The translations under genes were made by a program, and so were the position numbers. From Certhia americana (Eukaryota > Chordata > Aves > Passeriformes > Certhiidae): a stretch of DNA of 64,000 nt. Within the stretch, counting starts at the first letter, position 1. Each line of letters starts with the position of its first letter. The stretch is taken from contig CM031879.1 in the NCBI GenBank assembly GCA_018697195.1, forward strand, positions 41,443,715 through 41,507,714, written 5' to 3'. Positions 50,716-64,000 of this stretch are shown piece after piece. Below the pieces are notes generated by a model, which did no database searches, was not told the DNA's origin, and saw only the letters and a list, made by a program, of their open reading frames with translations.

Positions 50716-53538
50716 CTGAGGCAGGTGCATGGGAAGTTCATAACAAATTCACCAATAACCAAATTTTTCTTCCATTTTGCTGCTCAGAAGATGTGTCCTG
50801 TTGAAGAGAAAAAGAGAGAAGAGAAAGATTTCCTGGTCTATTAAATTACGGATCTGTAATTTAAAGCAACGAGAATAATATACTTTCATTTTCCTTGACA
50901 TTGAAGGTGTCAACATGTACTTACCAAAGAATGAAGTAGGTATGGGCATGGGAGAAATATAGCTAGAAAGTAAGGAGGTTTTTCAGAGTATTTTCTCTTA
51001 AATATATATTTCTCATCATATTCATATTTGTTTAGCAATATGAATTATGCTAACTGCTTATATCAAATGACTTCATCTGAAAGCACTACTTTGTGCATAA
51101 AACTCTCAAGCTCTGATTGTGCAAAGATTTATGTATGTATTTAGCTAAATGTATCCTGGGCCTTTCCTAGCTAAACTGAGGCCTTTTTACGTCATTGTAA
51201 TGAATGTAAGTGCATTTGATGACTACTTTCCAACCAATCTCATTACAAGACTGTTTTAGGGAAACCACAGAGTAAATAAAAGATAAACTCTGTGAGTAGT
51301 CCATTTCAATTATGCCATTCACAGTGGTTTGTGTGTGTCTGTGTGCACGTATTTATCCATACGTGTCTCTTTGCAGAATCAGACTACTCTTACATGTCTG
51401 ACTTCTGTTATTGACTGAACCTAAGTGAGAACTTTCAGCAATGATATCTTCTAATGCTTCATAATTAAGCATTGGATAATGATTTGTTGCTCACCTTTCA
51501 TAGTTATTAGAAATTGTTGTCTTGGGACTGCATGATGAGACAATTACTTTTTATTCTGAAATCTGTAATGTCTGGTCAGTACATGAGTAGTAGTAGCAGT
51601 GGTATGGGAAGTGCTGGTAGTCTGCCACGGAGTATGGATTATCTCCTTCTGTGCTTGGATAACTACAAAGGTTGAAGGCAATGTTCCCCATCTGTGACTC
51701 TGCAAAACACTGAATACACATTTTCATCAGCATTTCTAGTACAGTTAATCACATTGTAAAAGAGATTACACTAAATATATTATCAAGCCCAAACCACTAA
51801 CCAAATGTCACTCAGTTGTGCCAGCTAACAAAGGGTGGAATCCAGAAAGAGTGTTTAGCAGAACTTGAGATTTTAAGTAGTTATTCTGGTCCTCCCATCC
51901 ATCAATATGGGAAAAGGCTGTATTTCCAAGCAAAACCTAGATCTGACAACTCAATATTTGTATGTGACGAGAATTGTAATTATTTTAATTTGAATGTTAA
52001 TTAATTTATTTGATAACTGCCTATTGGGCTTGTGCTCCGTCTGGCCTAGTTTCATGTCTTGATAATATTTATTTGTGATCTGATGATGAACACCAGGTGT
52101 GTTTATATGCTTTGAACTAATGATGGGAAATGTCATTTTTTCAGAATTCCTGAGGCACACAGCCAGGTATTTAATTGTGAATCTATTAATTTCACTGTCT
52201 GAATCTGTACTTTTGTTACTTTTTGCATATACTACAAAAATCTGAGTCAAGAAGATTTCCTGTATATGCTAACATGCATGTGGCTTAAAAGCATCATGGT
52301 TAGACTCAGATTATTACATTATACCATTTCCACAGTCATTTGGAGAAAGCAAGGCATATGTGTATTGGTTTAGTTAGATAAAATTCAGTACAAATGCAAT
52401 GGGCTTCTGGGAGGAACAATCTAAACTACTCACACATGACTGACTTTTAAATTATTGGCAAGCACTTGGGAAAAGTTCTGGAGTCATTCTGGGCAGCTCA
52501 ATAGAAACATCTGCTCAGAACAGTACTGGCAAAATAATGAACAAATGATCATTCAAGCCAGCTCCCCACCTTTCCAAAGTTGCAGAATTAAATGGGACTC
52601 AGCTCACTAACCTCAGCAATTTAAAAGTTAGACATCCTGTGTAAAGTAGTTACTGAAGCTCTTTCTGTGGTCAATGGAGGGAGACTAACCTCTGGAGAAC
52701 AATCCAGCTTCCTAAAGTATGACTGAAGTAAGCAGACTTAAATGTCTTTTTGAAGTAGCATTTTTCCACCAGCTGTAGAAAGGCACAGCAGTTGTTTTAA
52801 AGTCCAAGAGTAGCTTTGAAATAGATAAAGCTGTGGAGGATGTTGACATTTCCGTGCCTTGCTCTCAGCCCTTATTATTGCATTTATTTTGCCGAGAAAT
52901 TGTGGAGTTTGGCTGATAAGGTTGTCATCAGGGCCAAAGAGGATCACTTACCTGTTTTCATTTTTAATATATGCTATTTAGGAGAAGCTTTGTAAAACTT
53001 TGGAGCAGGCATCTGGAGAAACTTAACCAGGAAGTAAACTTCTTGGTTTCTGGCTTGGTTCAGCCCATTCCCAATACAGAGAAAAAGATTTACAAGGTTC
53101 ACAGGAAATGAGATTAATAAATATTTTTTTAAACTCTTAGATATGTTTTGCTGTTAACAAATGAGATTTTAAGCTCCTTAATTTTAACATGATGTGTGAA
53201 TATACTGTAAGCACGTGACAAGTGACACAACTTGTGAATTTTTAAACCCAATACAAATAAACCCTGTGCACTGGAAATATTGACAAAGTTAGAATTTCCA
53301 TACCTAAGGATCAGACTATTTGTTCTAGTTCAGATGTAAAAACTATTACACAGTATAGCCATTAAAATCATTCTTCCAGCTGCTAGTGTTTGGTTTGTCT
53401 ACAAAAAGTACTGAGTGCAACCAGTTAGATTGATAAATGCAATGTCCTATACAAAGGAACACCAGATTGTCCATTTGCATACATTTTCATTCACAGAAGT
53501 ACTTAGAAGTACACTTCCTTTAAAGTTACACTGTAATG
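50716..53538. other. Unassigned DNA, no gene recognised
   Basis: No exon, RNA gene or mobile element was recognised. Repeated AGT and GTAG triplets near 51588-51602 are the only simple-sequence feature noted. Confidence 0.5.
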
Positions 53539-53620
53539 CAAAAAAACAAACAAAAAAAACCACAAAAAACCCACCACTACCAAAACACAACCTGCCCCCA
53601 ACAAACCAACAAAACCTCAA
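53539..53620 (+). repeat. A/C-rich low-complexity tract
   Basis: The tract consists of CAAA, AAACAAAC and CCAACAAA words with virtually no G or T on the + strand, like the tract at 27073. It lies about 70 bp from the LTR that starts near 53690. Confidence 0.75.
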
Positions 53621-53689
53621 GGAAGAGAGATAAATTCTAAGTGGTTATGGAAGTATAGTCAATTTAAGATAAATATCATATTGGTGCCT

Positions 53690-54077
53690 TCTAGAGGCTG
53701 GCCTGGAACAGAGACAGAGCAAAAGGATAAAGTAGGTATTTATTAAAAGGCCTCAATGGCTTCACCTGGGCTGCACAAGAGCCCAGCTGGACCACACCCA
53801 AGATCCACCCAAAATGGTCACAAAATGGACACCTGGTCACGAGGTCTCACACTTTTGTAAGTTCTGGTCCATTAGCACATTAGAGTCAGTTGTCCAACCA
53901 TAGCTTCAGGTTATGAAGCTTTATCTTCCTTGTTTTTCCTTCTTATGTCACCGTTGTTTTTGTTCTTGGGCCTGAAAGTTGTCCTTGGTATCAAAGTAGA
54001 GAAGAAATTGTTTTGTCTATCTACTCTGTGAAGAGAGTTTACTAGCACTTGAAGAGCTAACTACCACTAAAACAGCA
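53690..54077 (-). mobile_element. Endogenous retrovirus LTR, minus orientation
   Basis: On the minus strand a TTACAAAAG box (variant TATA, plus 53851-53861) precedes an AATAAA signal (53739-53744) by about 110 bp. The R/U5 tail then ends near 53690 with TGCTCTGTCTCTGTTCCAGG. The block between carries CATTTTGTGACCATTTTGGG and CTTGTGCAGCCCAGG motifs, which I recall from a passerine LTR family. The U3 start is approximate. No attached viral coding region was found, so this is a solo or truncated LTR. It may still supply a poly(A) site or promoter to minus-strand transcripts. Confidence 0.62.
53739..53744 (-). terminator. AATAAA polyadenylation signal of the second minus-strand LTR
   Basis: TTTATT on + is AATAAA on -, within a context reading CCTTTTAATAAATACC. 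It is the most intact element of this LTR. Confidence 0.45.
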
Positions 54078-57000
54078 CAGAATCTAAAAAATATAAAAGC
54101 TAAAACTTAAGGCATCAATATAAGTAGGTATGAATCTGATACAAGGAAAGGAAACTTTCATGCAATGTGTACAATCCTGCTCCCATGACAGTGGAATGCG
54201 TACTGCACGGTGATACTTCTCAGCTACATGGGACAAACATATAGAAATATCTAGTCAGATGAATTCTAATATTATCTGAAAAAATACGTAGAACAGCAGC
54301 CCTACAGGGTTTCATAGGTAAAAACTGGTTTATTTATTCCCTGCAATGGAATTTCTTTGCTATCTTCAGAGAGCAACTTAACCAGCTCTGAAGCAGCTCC
54401 AAAACAGCCTCTTAGCAGAATTAAAAGTGACTAAATTAGAACTAGGTTTCACAAAGGAATCTGTGGTTGAATACTTAGAAATAAACAAGAAGGATGTCTA
54501 AAAGTCTGTGCTGTCAGACTGATTTTCTGTACCTTTTTATAGGATGGCAAAATAAACTTACATACTTTCATTCCATGCACAAGACCATGGAAATTCAGTT
54601 TCACCACACAGTAAGTCATTGTCAACTATTCCTCTAAGACCAGGATCAGTAAATATAAATACAAAAAAACCCAATTCTTCTCTAAATACAAAGGCAGATT
54701 AATTTTGGAAAACCCAAATGAGCTTTATGGTTAACACATTCCTCTTTCCACTTATGGCTGCAATTTTAAATGAGGTTTGAGGGAAGAGTGCTCTGCTGTA
54801 GCAGCACTGTGGGTAGTACAAAGGCATTCTCAGTTTTTCCTGCCCGGCAAAATGCTCACTGTTTGGCTCAAAGAAGTTGATAGTGGTGGTCCTGACTCCA
54901 GAAGTGATGTCCCTTGCATTTCACTGTTTTCATAATTAGAGGTGATTAAACTTCTGGTCATCGGCAAATGATAAGTTAATTTTCTGGGACACTAGAAAAT
55001 AATATGGAATTTTTCTAACAGTGCATGTGGTAGTCTTGAAATGTTATTTTACTCAATAGATATGCAGTTTCATCCAAGGACTTCTGTCCCATGGGCAATA
55101 TTCATTGTTCAACACCTGTATGGGTACTCTCACACTTGGCAGTATCAATTGGTCGTGAGACAAAGGTAACACCACATAAGAGGAGATGACGCATTGTACA
55201 TGATGAATAACCATGGCAAAGGGACAGTAATTTAGACCAAAATTGTAGTTCACAAGTGTGTCACTAGTTCAGACTTGGACACAAGTGAACTGCTTGACAA
55301 ACAGTTGTTTGGTTTTTTCTTTCACTTGCACAGATGTGAACTGAGCTGCTGAAGATCTGCAGACTAACAAGACAGTATTTGTGATGAATCATTCAGCTGT
55401 CCTACTAACTGGTTCTCTGGCTAATGTACCAGTTGGAATATATGGAATGTCTTTGCATCTGTTGGCAGGTGTTATGTGCAAGTTTAAAAAACTGAGGGGT
55501 CATCATGGTTGTAACTTATGTAGGCTCCAAGAGTATAATTACCATATCCTGTGAAAAGGTTAAGACCATATCTGTTGAACTGATTTATTTTCATCTGAGT
55601 ATCATTCCTCTCATAAACTCCACATGGGCAAGAAAAGATGTAGGTGACATTGTGCTGATGGTACCTCTCCACTCTGCTGCAAGCTCTTCAATAATTAGCT
55701 TAAATTTGTAATTAGTTTTGATGTGGGTCTGGGGTCTGTAGAATACTAGAAACTGTTTCAACAGGCATCCATAAAAGGGGTAGGCAGTGTAATAGCTGGA
55801 ACACATGACTTAATTAATTTCTTCTCAGAACACCTGGAATCAATATTATCAGCCTGAAACATGTTGTGTCCTGTATTTTTTCCATTATCTCTAAATGGTG
55901 CTTTTTGAACCCTGGGTGGTATTGTGATGAATACTGTGACAGGAAAAAGGATTTTCTACATTGATGTGACGCTATACAGTAATACAGACAACTCTTCTGT
56001 GTGGAGTTGGGAGCTACTATTTATTCATTCATTTATGTCTTTTAATGAATCTATATGCACTGTACTGATATTGCTTTAAACTTTATCCCCTAGTGAACAC
56101 TATTTTGACAACCATTTCTAATCAGTGGAAATATATTGGACCAAAACCTTGTGTACTAGAAACAGAAAGTGTACTACAGCAAGGCTGGACTCTTCAGTCA
56201 CAGAGAAAAAAAACAGAACAATTTATGAATTGCTGCATTAATGTACCAGCACACTGATAGTTTGCTCAAAGCTAGGCAGTAATCATGACTGCCTTTGTGT
56301 GAACTGTGGTAGGGTCAGCAGCTATCAGCTCCCAGTTTATGGCACTGGTCCAAAATGGAAACGTGGTTAGTGCTGTGTCTACAACAGGCTGGTATCCAAA
56401 AACACCTGGTGGTTCCAAACCCAGAAGAGGTATTGAAATGCTTGAACTATTACACTAGTTGAATGAATGAAATATGTTCAAATATTTGAAAAAAGACCAA
56501 ATATTTTATTTTATTCCCCATATATTGCTACCACACAAATCAATTTCCTAAAAAAAGTAGGGGAAACTAGAAAGTGAGGAATTTCCCAAGTACTTTGCAA
56601 TGCTGTAATTTCAAATCCATAAATGTGAGAAATTTCCAGGCTTTTAAAATACAAAGGTTTTCTGGAAATCACCTCAGCACAATAGTCTGTAGAAGAAAAT
56701 CAAAACAAAAAACCTCACTTGAAATCAATTAATAACAAGATCTGAAAACATTCAATATAATTTCAAAATTAATTACTAAATCTTCAGTAGACTAATTAGT
56801 ACTACAGAAACACTGCAATGTACTTAGTGCACTTGTCTGTCTCACCCAACAGCCATTCTCTGTTAAGCTCTTTGGATTCATTAGTTGTAGCAATGATAAC
56901 TAATGCTGTAGAGAAACACAGGATTTTGAATGCTTTGGAAGGTATTTGATGAATAAACTTTTAAAAAATTGTGTATGTTTGTCTTTATTTTTTTTTACCT

Positions 57001-57345
57001 ACCTTTTAAAGAGTTTCAACAGCATCACTTTTTTGAAATGAAACCTATTTGTTTTCTAAAACTACAGGTTGATATTTTTTTTAAGTCCACAGCAATGGCT
57101 GTATCAAGCCAGCTTTTAATTAAGTTTTAAATGTGAAAATATATTTACAGGCAAAAATCACACCAAGTCTTCAATCAAGTGCTTTAATATGTCAAACATA
57201 CTTACCTGCATACTGACCATGAACTATATGAGGGGTAACACATGCCTGTTCTGGAGTTAGCCAACATTTTAAACATACACAGATTTACTTTTAATTAGCG
57301 GGAAGTTACACTACCGTCCGTGCCTGAATTACTTCCAGAGCTGCC
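54078..57345. other. Unassigned DNA, no gene recognised
   Basis: No gene was recognised. It contains a 14-bp perfect palindrome, TTCAAATATTTGAA, at 56477-56490 and a T-run near 56989-56997. Confidence 0.5.
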
Positions 57346-58530
57346 CTAGTTGTGTTTTTCAGAGAGAGAAGCCCACTCTGAGGGTAACCCCATCCATATT
57401 TGCACTGCAGCCTCAGTGCTGCAGGCCACTACCAGGGAGGGAGGACCACATGAGTGCTCTCCATGGTGCAAGCCCACTCATCTCTCAGGGCTGCAATCTC
57501 ATGTGGGTACTAGCTCCAATCACATGCCTGTCAATTCTCAGAACCCTGATAAGAAGACTGAAAGCTCCTGGTGTTCATATCAGCCTTCTGTCTTGCTTGT
57601 AGCCTAAGTTTGCCAGCTGGCTTTCACATCAGCAGCGAGCTGTTATTTTCCAGGTACAAGGTGCAAGAGTCTGGTCCTTCAACTTTTCTTCAGGGGCTGG
57701 TATGAGGTACAGAGCAGTAGTTCCCCTTTTTCTAGCCCAGTGTGTTTCAGAAATCAGTGTCACCCTGTGGGTATTTGGTGTGCCAGACCTGTGTGGGTGT
57801 AGATGAACAGTGCAGTACTCAAGCACTCAAGCACCTTCTGTTACTGAAACCTTGAAAACACTCCCCAACTCATCACTGAACCAGTGCCCATCACTGGTTC
57901 TGGGAGAGTGAGGTGTCTAGTTGTACTGAAATAATTAATGAGTTTTGCACAGTTCCTGAGATTATTGCAGCTGTAAAGGTGCTGTTCCACTTCAGGCACA
58001 TGAGTCTTAGATTCAGTGAGTATACTCATTGTGCACACCTCACAGGGTTTTCTTGTGGAAAGTGGAGCAATCATTTCACCACTCTCATCTCCCACAGGTG
58101 ATATTGTGGGGAAGGCCTGACAAGCACAGGACCACCGTACTCATATGTCCTTCAAGTTGTCTATGAAGGGCACTGCCCATCAGAGCAGTGGAGAACTGAA
58201 TCTGATGATCTTCACAGTCTGCATTAGAGAGAAAGTCTCCCCAAAGGACCCCATGCACCCTCCCTCCCACACCTCAGGCAACGTCTTTGTGGTCATCTGT
58301 GTCCAAGACATTAACCACTTACCAGAGAGAAGTGCTCAGTGGTGGTTTTCCAGCCCTAGCTCAGGTTCTGTGCAATGGAAGCATTTTCACACAGCGCTCC
58401 ATCAGCTGTGGTTCAGATATGCAGGTCGAGCTACCTGTGACTTTTCAAGTCTCCCTCTTCACCTCCGTGTCTGAACTTGGCTCTGACCATTCCACCAACC
58501 ATAACCACATATTGTTGTCAGCATAATTCA
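57346..58530. other. GC-richer, non-repetitive stretch of unknown nature
   Basis: The composition is visibly less AT-rich here than in the flanks, with unusually many overlapping open frames on both strands (for example 57350-57607 +, 57841-58095 -, 58145-58474 +, 58287-58526 +, 58085-58270 -). No frame stays open through the whole stretch and no protein family was recognised in any of the six. Candidates are a decayed retrocopy or pseudogene, the inside of an old endogenous retrovirus, or a conserved non-coding block. I cannot choose between these. Confidence 0.35.
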
Positions 58531-61500
58531 GAGTTTAAGTTTGCTTCCGACAAATATTTACAAAAGTCTTAAACATCTTCTGAGCCCCAAGTAGCTCCCC
58601 TGTGGAGAAATGACACACTAGAAAAATCACCCATTTAGTATAATTACCTTCTCAGGCAGTTCCCAGAACAAGGATTTTCTGAGGAACCAGCCAAAGGACA
58701 AAAAAGGAGAATGGGCAACTTGCTGTAATCTCTCAAGCCCAGAGCATGGGACAGTCCCTGGACAGATTCAGAGAGTACTGTAAAACCTTTGAGTGTATCC
58801 TCTTCCCTCACCTTAGGAGGTAAAACACTGAACCAGACTTCAGATATTGTTCCAATGCCTTCAAAGCAGTGCAACTGGTGACTCTGTATTCTGCAGCCTA
58901 CATTCCCTGTCAAGTATGCAAAATGAAGTTTAGAAGAGACTTTTGTCAGAAACAGACTCATCCTGACCTTCCCATTTTTGTTTCTGAATAGCCTAATGAA
59001 GAAAAATTCAGTAAGATGCCATAAGGCAATAGTGGAGAATAAAACTGTGACAAAATGACATGAGTGACTCACAGACTGCAGTAGGAGTTTTGTTGGGTTT
59101 TTTTTCTGGGCTGTTACATTCAGGCTCTGAAAACTGCAGAACAGTCTAAAGGAGCAATGAAATAAACCGGGTATTGAATGTTTTGTAGTTCACTACTAAA
59201 CAGCTCCTTCAAAAGTCTTCTTGCTGTTAAAAGAAATGTTGGGGAATTGCTACATATATACTGTAGAAATAAGTTGGGCCCTAAGAAACCAGGTCAAAAC
59301 TCTAGATTCCAGAAACAAAAGGATAGGTCACTATGAGCAGCTAACATGCTCAAAGAAAAAAAAAATCCTTTATGTATTCTTGACCTACATTCAAGTAAAA
59401 TGGTACTTTTCAACTGCTCTTAAATCTTTTTTCAGCTTTATTCTAGAAAGGGTATTGCAGTTTGTAAGAAGCTTGACTGCTGGAGCGCATCTGCTGCTTT
59501 AGTTTTAAAAGGGTTTGATTGCAGAATCCTAGATACTTGACAGAAATATCTGTCTTACATGGTAAAAGTGTTCTTAATCTAAAGGACATAAATATTTTCT
59601 TTAGTGCTAGAAAATCTGATAAATACAGAGAAATTATTTGCATTTAATATCAAGTATCTGTCTTGACACTTTAATTACAGTACCTTTTTTGCTTTTCCTT
59701 TCCTTATCAGTTGGGTATTGTTCCTTTTTCCCTCCTGTTGTCTTTACTGGGACTTTAAAGTTCCAGCTTTAATATCTTTACTCGAGGATTCTGAAAATAA
59801 AATGGCACATATTACCTGTAAATTCAAAAAAATCTACTTAGCAGAAATTACTTTTCGGTTTTTTAGGCCGAATCTGAATGAGTTATTTTTTCTGATGCTG
59901 AGATTTCTGACTCATTCACTCTTCTTTTTAGGATTTGTTTGGTATGACTTTTCAGAGTCACTATGAATTTATCACCACTCCTGGATATTCCATATTTGAT
60001 ATTTATTCTTCCATCCTTTTCTGGACAGAAAATTACTTTTTCAGAATCACAGAGAAAAATAATTATCTAGCTGTGAGGGAAACATGAGGATCCAAGGCTA
60101 CTAACTCTCATAACTGTACTGTGAATCTTGTGATAACAAGTAGCTCTTTAAAAACCTCTGTACCTCAAGTCTTGTAAATGTGTGACAGCACAGATCGATG
60201 AGAATGAACCCACCTAGGGAAACACAAGTGAAAGAGCCAGATGCCCAAATGTACTTTTGATTGCATTTATCAGTGCTGTTTGAAATCAAGTTAATTATTT
60301 GGGGGGAATCTGACATACAGCATTCAGGCACCAGGTGTGTGACAATTCTGGTGGTGCCAATTTCAGTTTCTTCTACTATTGAGACCTTCAGTGTCTGGGA
60401 GCCAATGGTTTTTACCAATTCTTCAATTCCTCATTAGGAAGTGCATCTGTTACAAGAACTGTGGGAAAAATCAAGACAAATTCTCACTCTTTAATGTTTC
60501 CTGTTTGAACTTACAGCATTTTATTTCTTATTCTTCATATGGGTGAGACTTTTTTTTAATGTTTGATGATGATTTATGAAGCCACAAAACCATTCAGCAT
60601 AGCAAGCAATAACTGATGCAATTAGCACATTTGAGGACATTGAAAACTGGAAAATAAGAAGGGACCAGTCACTAAAGCAATAGATTGATTTTTCAGTATG
60701 TGTTCCAGTGTTTTTATCAATACCATGTGTTAGTGCTTTTGGACTATGTCGTTCTCCATTTCGCTATTTCCTGGCTAAATGTCAATAGAAAGTACAATGT
60801 CTGAACTTATTAGTGCTTTTAAACAACTATAATAACCTGCTACTATTGCCAGATACTATTTGATGGTCAAAAGATAAAGCAAACATGGAGAAATGGAAAA
60901 GGTCATGGACACAGATTATACATGAAACAAATTATTTACCCTTTTCTGGGCCCTTTTTCCTTCTTCTAGATGTGTCTTTGTCTTACATACTGCCTTCTTT
61001 CCTTCCCAGAAGGGACAGGGAGATAGACAGACTACTCACATACAGACAATTTCCTCAATTTACACTCACACCTTATAAAATGTTTTCTTTGAGTTTTCCA
61101 ATCTGGTCCCCCAAGACATAATGAATATCTTCTGCTCTGAATATTTGAGTTATGTCCCCTTTTGTCAGTATGTGACTAACTTTAACCAAACCTAAACAGG
61201 AATGGAGAAATCTAAAATAAAATTCTGCAACCCGTGAAACAACTAATTTGAACATCCATCTGTGTTAAAGTTCAGGATGGTGGGGTTTTTTCTATGTTAA
61301 GGCTAGAAACGTTGTCAAGGAAAAAAGCTGGTTTCAAGGTCTTCTGTTGGCTATAAGCATTTTCATACTTTGTTTTGCTTAAATACATCATCAATGAAAA
61401 CACATATGAGTGTCCTTCATCCATAGTTCCTTTGATGCCTGTGGACTGCTGAAAAATTATCCCAGGTGAGGAACATGTGGCTCATTATCCATAACTATAC

Positions 61501-64000
61501 TCCATCTGAACTGATCCAAAATTGTGATTGTACATGCTGGGATTTTTCATCAAATGAAACCCACAACTTAGGACAAATTCAACACGCAGGGAACAAACTG
61601 TTAAAAGTCTTTAAAGCAAACTGAAGTAAGTAGAAAACTGTCTTCACAACACAGAGCTTTCAAATTGGTCTTAACTGCAGACGAATCTTCCTATGAGACT
61701 TCGATTTACTTGTAGCTGTCCAAAAGCATGAAGAGGCTTTTTTATATACCATGAAGAAGCTTCAAAATAAGTAATAGTGTTATATAAATTATTTTTAAGC
61801 CTGTGAATTATAGGAGCATTTATTCCCTTTCCACAAAAAAAAAATAAATATAAACAAATAAAGCAAAACATACAGATTTCATAAACGAAGATCTAGATAA
61901 TAAATCTCACTTAAAATAGACCAACAATACTCAAAACACTTTATTTACTGACTGACTGAGCCAAAGTATTATTCTCAAGAGAGTGTTTTGCCCTTTTCAT
62001 AGAATTAAATAAGTAGTGGAAATAATATTTAGGAAAAAACTGCTGCACAGCAGAGCCAGAAGATGACTTTTGCTTGGCAACTGTTTAACTAAGCCCAGCT
62101 GCTGCCATCACTTGGGAGCTGTGTTGTGGGAGGGTAGCAGCAGCTTCTCTTTCAACTAAGGCCAACCAACCTCAATGGGGAAATCTCTGGTACTCCAAAA
62201 ACCTTTTTGAATGCTTTGGGGTGGCTTAATCTTTACCCTTATTATACAAGACCTCAAACAGGAGGTGTTGGAGGGTTCCTGAAGTCACTTCCATACAGAT
62301 ATTTAACCCACAAAGGTCAGGCAAGTTGCTTGCAATGACAAGGTTTTCATCTTTCAGACATTTTTTGTTATATAGTTAAATTAAAATGCTGCAGTGCTTG
62401 AGTCACCTCACTGGTTTTTATACACAGGATAGGTCCAGCAGGGAAATTCTGGCCCCATTTGAGGTCCTTCATGGTGGAGTTTTGACTGTGCTGTTGTGTT
62501 GGGACAAAATTGTAAATCTATCAGAGAAGACAGGTGCTGTAACAGGCTCTGTGGTTCAATGTTAGGCAGGAAAGGATGAAAACACAAGGCAAGAGAAAAG
62601 CTGAGGGCAATGGCCAGATTACTTTTGCAGGAAGAAATATAATCTAGCCTGTGAGTGGAGGTGAGGGAGTTGATGAAGGACTGTAATACTTTATTAATTT
62701 ACTTTAGGCTTACAAGGTAATATTGTTACTGTCTTTGTCTTTATTGGGAAAAATATGAGTGAGTTTTGACTACAAAGAAAGGGGTTTTGTTCCTGAACTG
62801 CACCTCTCCAGCGTTCGTGTGGGGTGCACATCCTGTGACTGTGGTGTCATCACAAGGATTTGTTGCAGCCTGCACCCCAGCTGTGGGTGGAAGTGAGCTA
62901 CTGCCAGAGGAAAGTCTCAGTGAATGCACTCAATTCCTGAAGGAAGACTCTAGGTATCCACCTGGGGAAGATGTGCTGCTGTCCCTGAGCAGAGCTGTTT
63001 CATGAAGGCTGAATGGACTGAAGGAAAAGGAAGTTTCTGACACAAGTCCCAGGTGTGTGCCTGAAGAGTTATTCTTACTTCCTAGCCCTAGGCAGCACAG
63101 TATGTGGGTTTGATTGGATTGTCGTTCTGAGTCACCTAATTCTCCTTTTCTAATGATTGCAGGCATCTAATTCTGTATTCTCAGCTAGGAGCTGGTTGGA
63201 AAATACAACACAACTCAGAGACACCTCTGTCCAGTACTGCATGTGGCCTGTGAAAAGAGCAGTCCTTGACTCCTTGCCCCTGTGGGGAAGGACAATCGTT
63301 CAGCCTTGCAGTTCATTTCACGACCATGTAAAGCTCACCCCTGCTGGGCTTATTGTAGAATAGAATCAGATATTAACCTTAAACCAGCTTGGCCAAATAT
63401 GACCATTTTAACAGCAATAGGTTTTTTGTTGGTTTTGTATTTTGCATCAGTCACATATTTCTATGATTATAAAGGCTTTTCTTAAAATCTTATTTTGACT
63501 GTGATGTGCATTTTTACTTTAAATTCTGCAAACCTGAAGGATAAAGATATTAAAAAAATTTTGACTGGTCTATTTTTCTGAGGAATTCTCCATAATTATG
63601 GAGTTTCTCTTAGGGATTCTACCAAGAATTTATCAAAATTTTCTCCAGTGAACTTTGGACCAGCTCCATTGCATTCTCTGAGGTGGTGAGTCTGAATCTT
63701 TGCTTTATTTATATTGACTGATACCAGAATGATATTTTCCATTGTTAGTTTCTCAATGCAGGGAGAAATTAATCTCCCAGCCTATTTGCATCCACTAGCA
63801 ATAAAGCCCTATTTTAATGAGAAAATGAATATTTGGACTTTACGCTTTGCATCTTTTCTGGCAGCTGTGATTTTTATTCACTCTGACTGAAACAGCTTCA
63901 ATGACAGCAGCCAGGATCCTCCCCTTCTGTTCAGTTTTTCCATAGAAGGAAAAATGAAATACATCTCTAAAGATAGGACAGTACTATTTTGAGTACTTGC
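58531..64000. other. Unassigned DNA, no gene recognised
   Basis: Short frames occur, the longest at 58644-59072 (-, 142 codons), without recognisable domains. The segment 62770-63060 is slightly GC-richer. No repeat family, exon or RNA gene was identified. Confidence 0.5.

Noticed and set aside
58644..59072. 142-codon minus-strand frame
   Set aside because: No family resemblance or supporting splice or promoter context; within the chance length range.

Overview
The window reads as vertebrate nuclear DNA, most likely from a bird and plausibly a songbird. It is AT-rich and has no operons or closely packed reading frames. It contains antisense CR1 LINE 3' ends of the kind that dominate bird genomes, and LTR fragments that resemble passerine endogenous retrovirus LTRs. 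The CR1 call rests on characteristic sequence. The passerine call rests on remembered resemblance of the LTRs and is weaker. No tools or database searches were available.

No protein-coding gene, tRNA, rRNA or CRISPR array could be supported. The longest open frames (about 140 codons) are of a length expected by chance in 64 kb of AT-rich DNA, or lie inside repeats. The best reading is a gene desert or the inside of a very long intron. Small exons, lncRNA exons or conserved enhancers could be present and would not be recognised here.

Layout: 1-9.9 kb is unassigned and ends in two close perfect hairpins (9897-9917 and 9952-9979). 10-21 kb is unassigned except for a short T/G repeat at 12.85 kb. 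At 21.2 kb a unit made of a short flank plus a GT tract is present twice. 21.3-31.9 kb holds small tandem duplications, a strong G-quadruplex motif (24268-24292), a homopurine tract (25752-25824), an A/C-rich tract (27.1 kb) and a GC-rich patch (28.3 kb). At 31.9-32.05 kb there is a 136-bp ATTTT pentanucleotide array, followed at 32.8-33.9 kb by an antisense CR1 split by a second CR1 3' end and carrying a decayed reverse-transcriptase segment. Between 42.7 and 54.1 kb there are three LTR-like fragments, one on + and two on -, with no recognisable viral genes between them. A GC-richer stretch at 57.3-58.5 kb is unexplained. The rest, to 64 kb, shows nothing identifiable.

There are no genes here to work together. 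The content is retroelement debris, simple repeats and possible non-coding regulatory DNA. I did not find evidence for an undescribed biological system.
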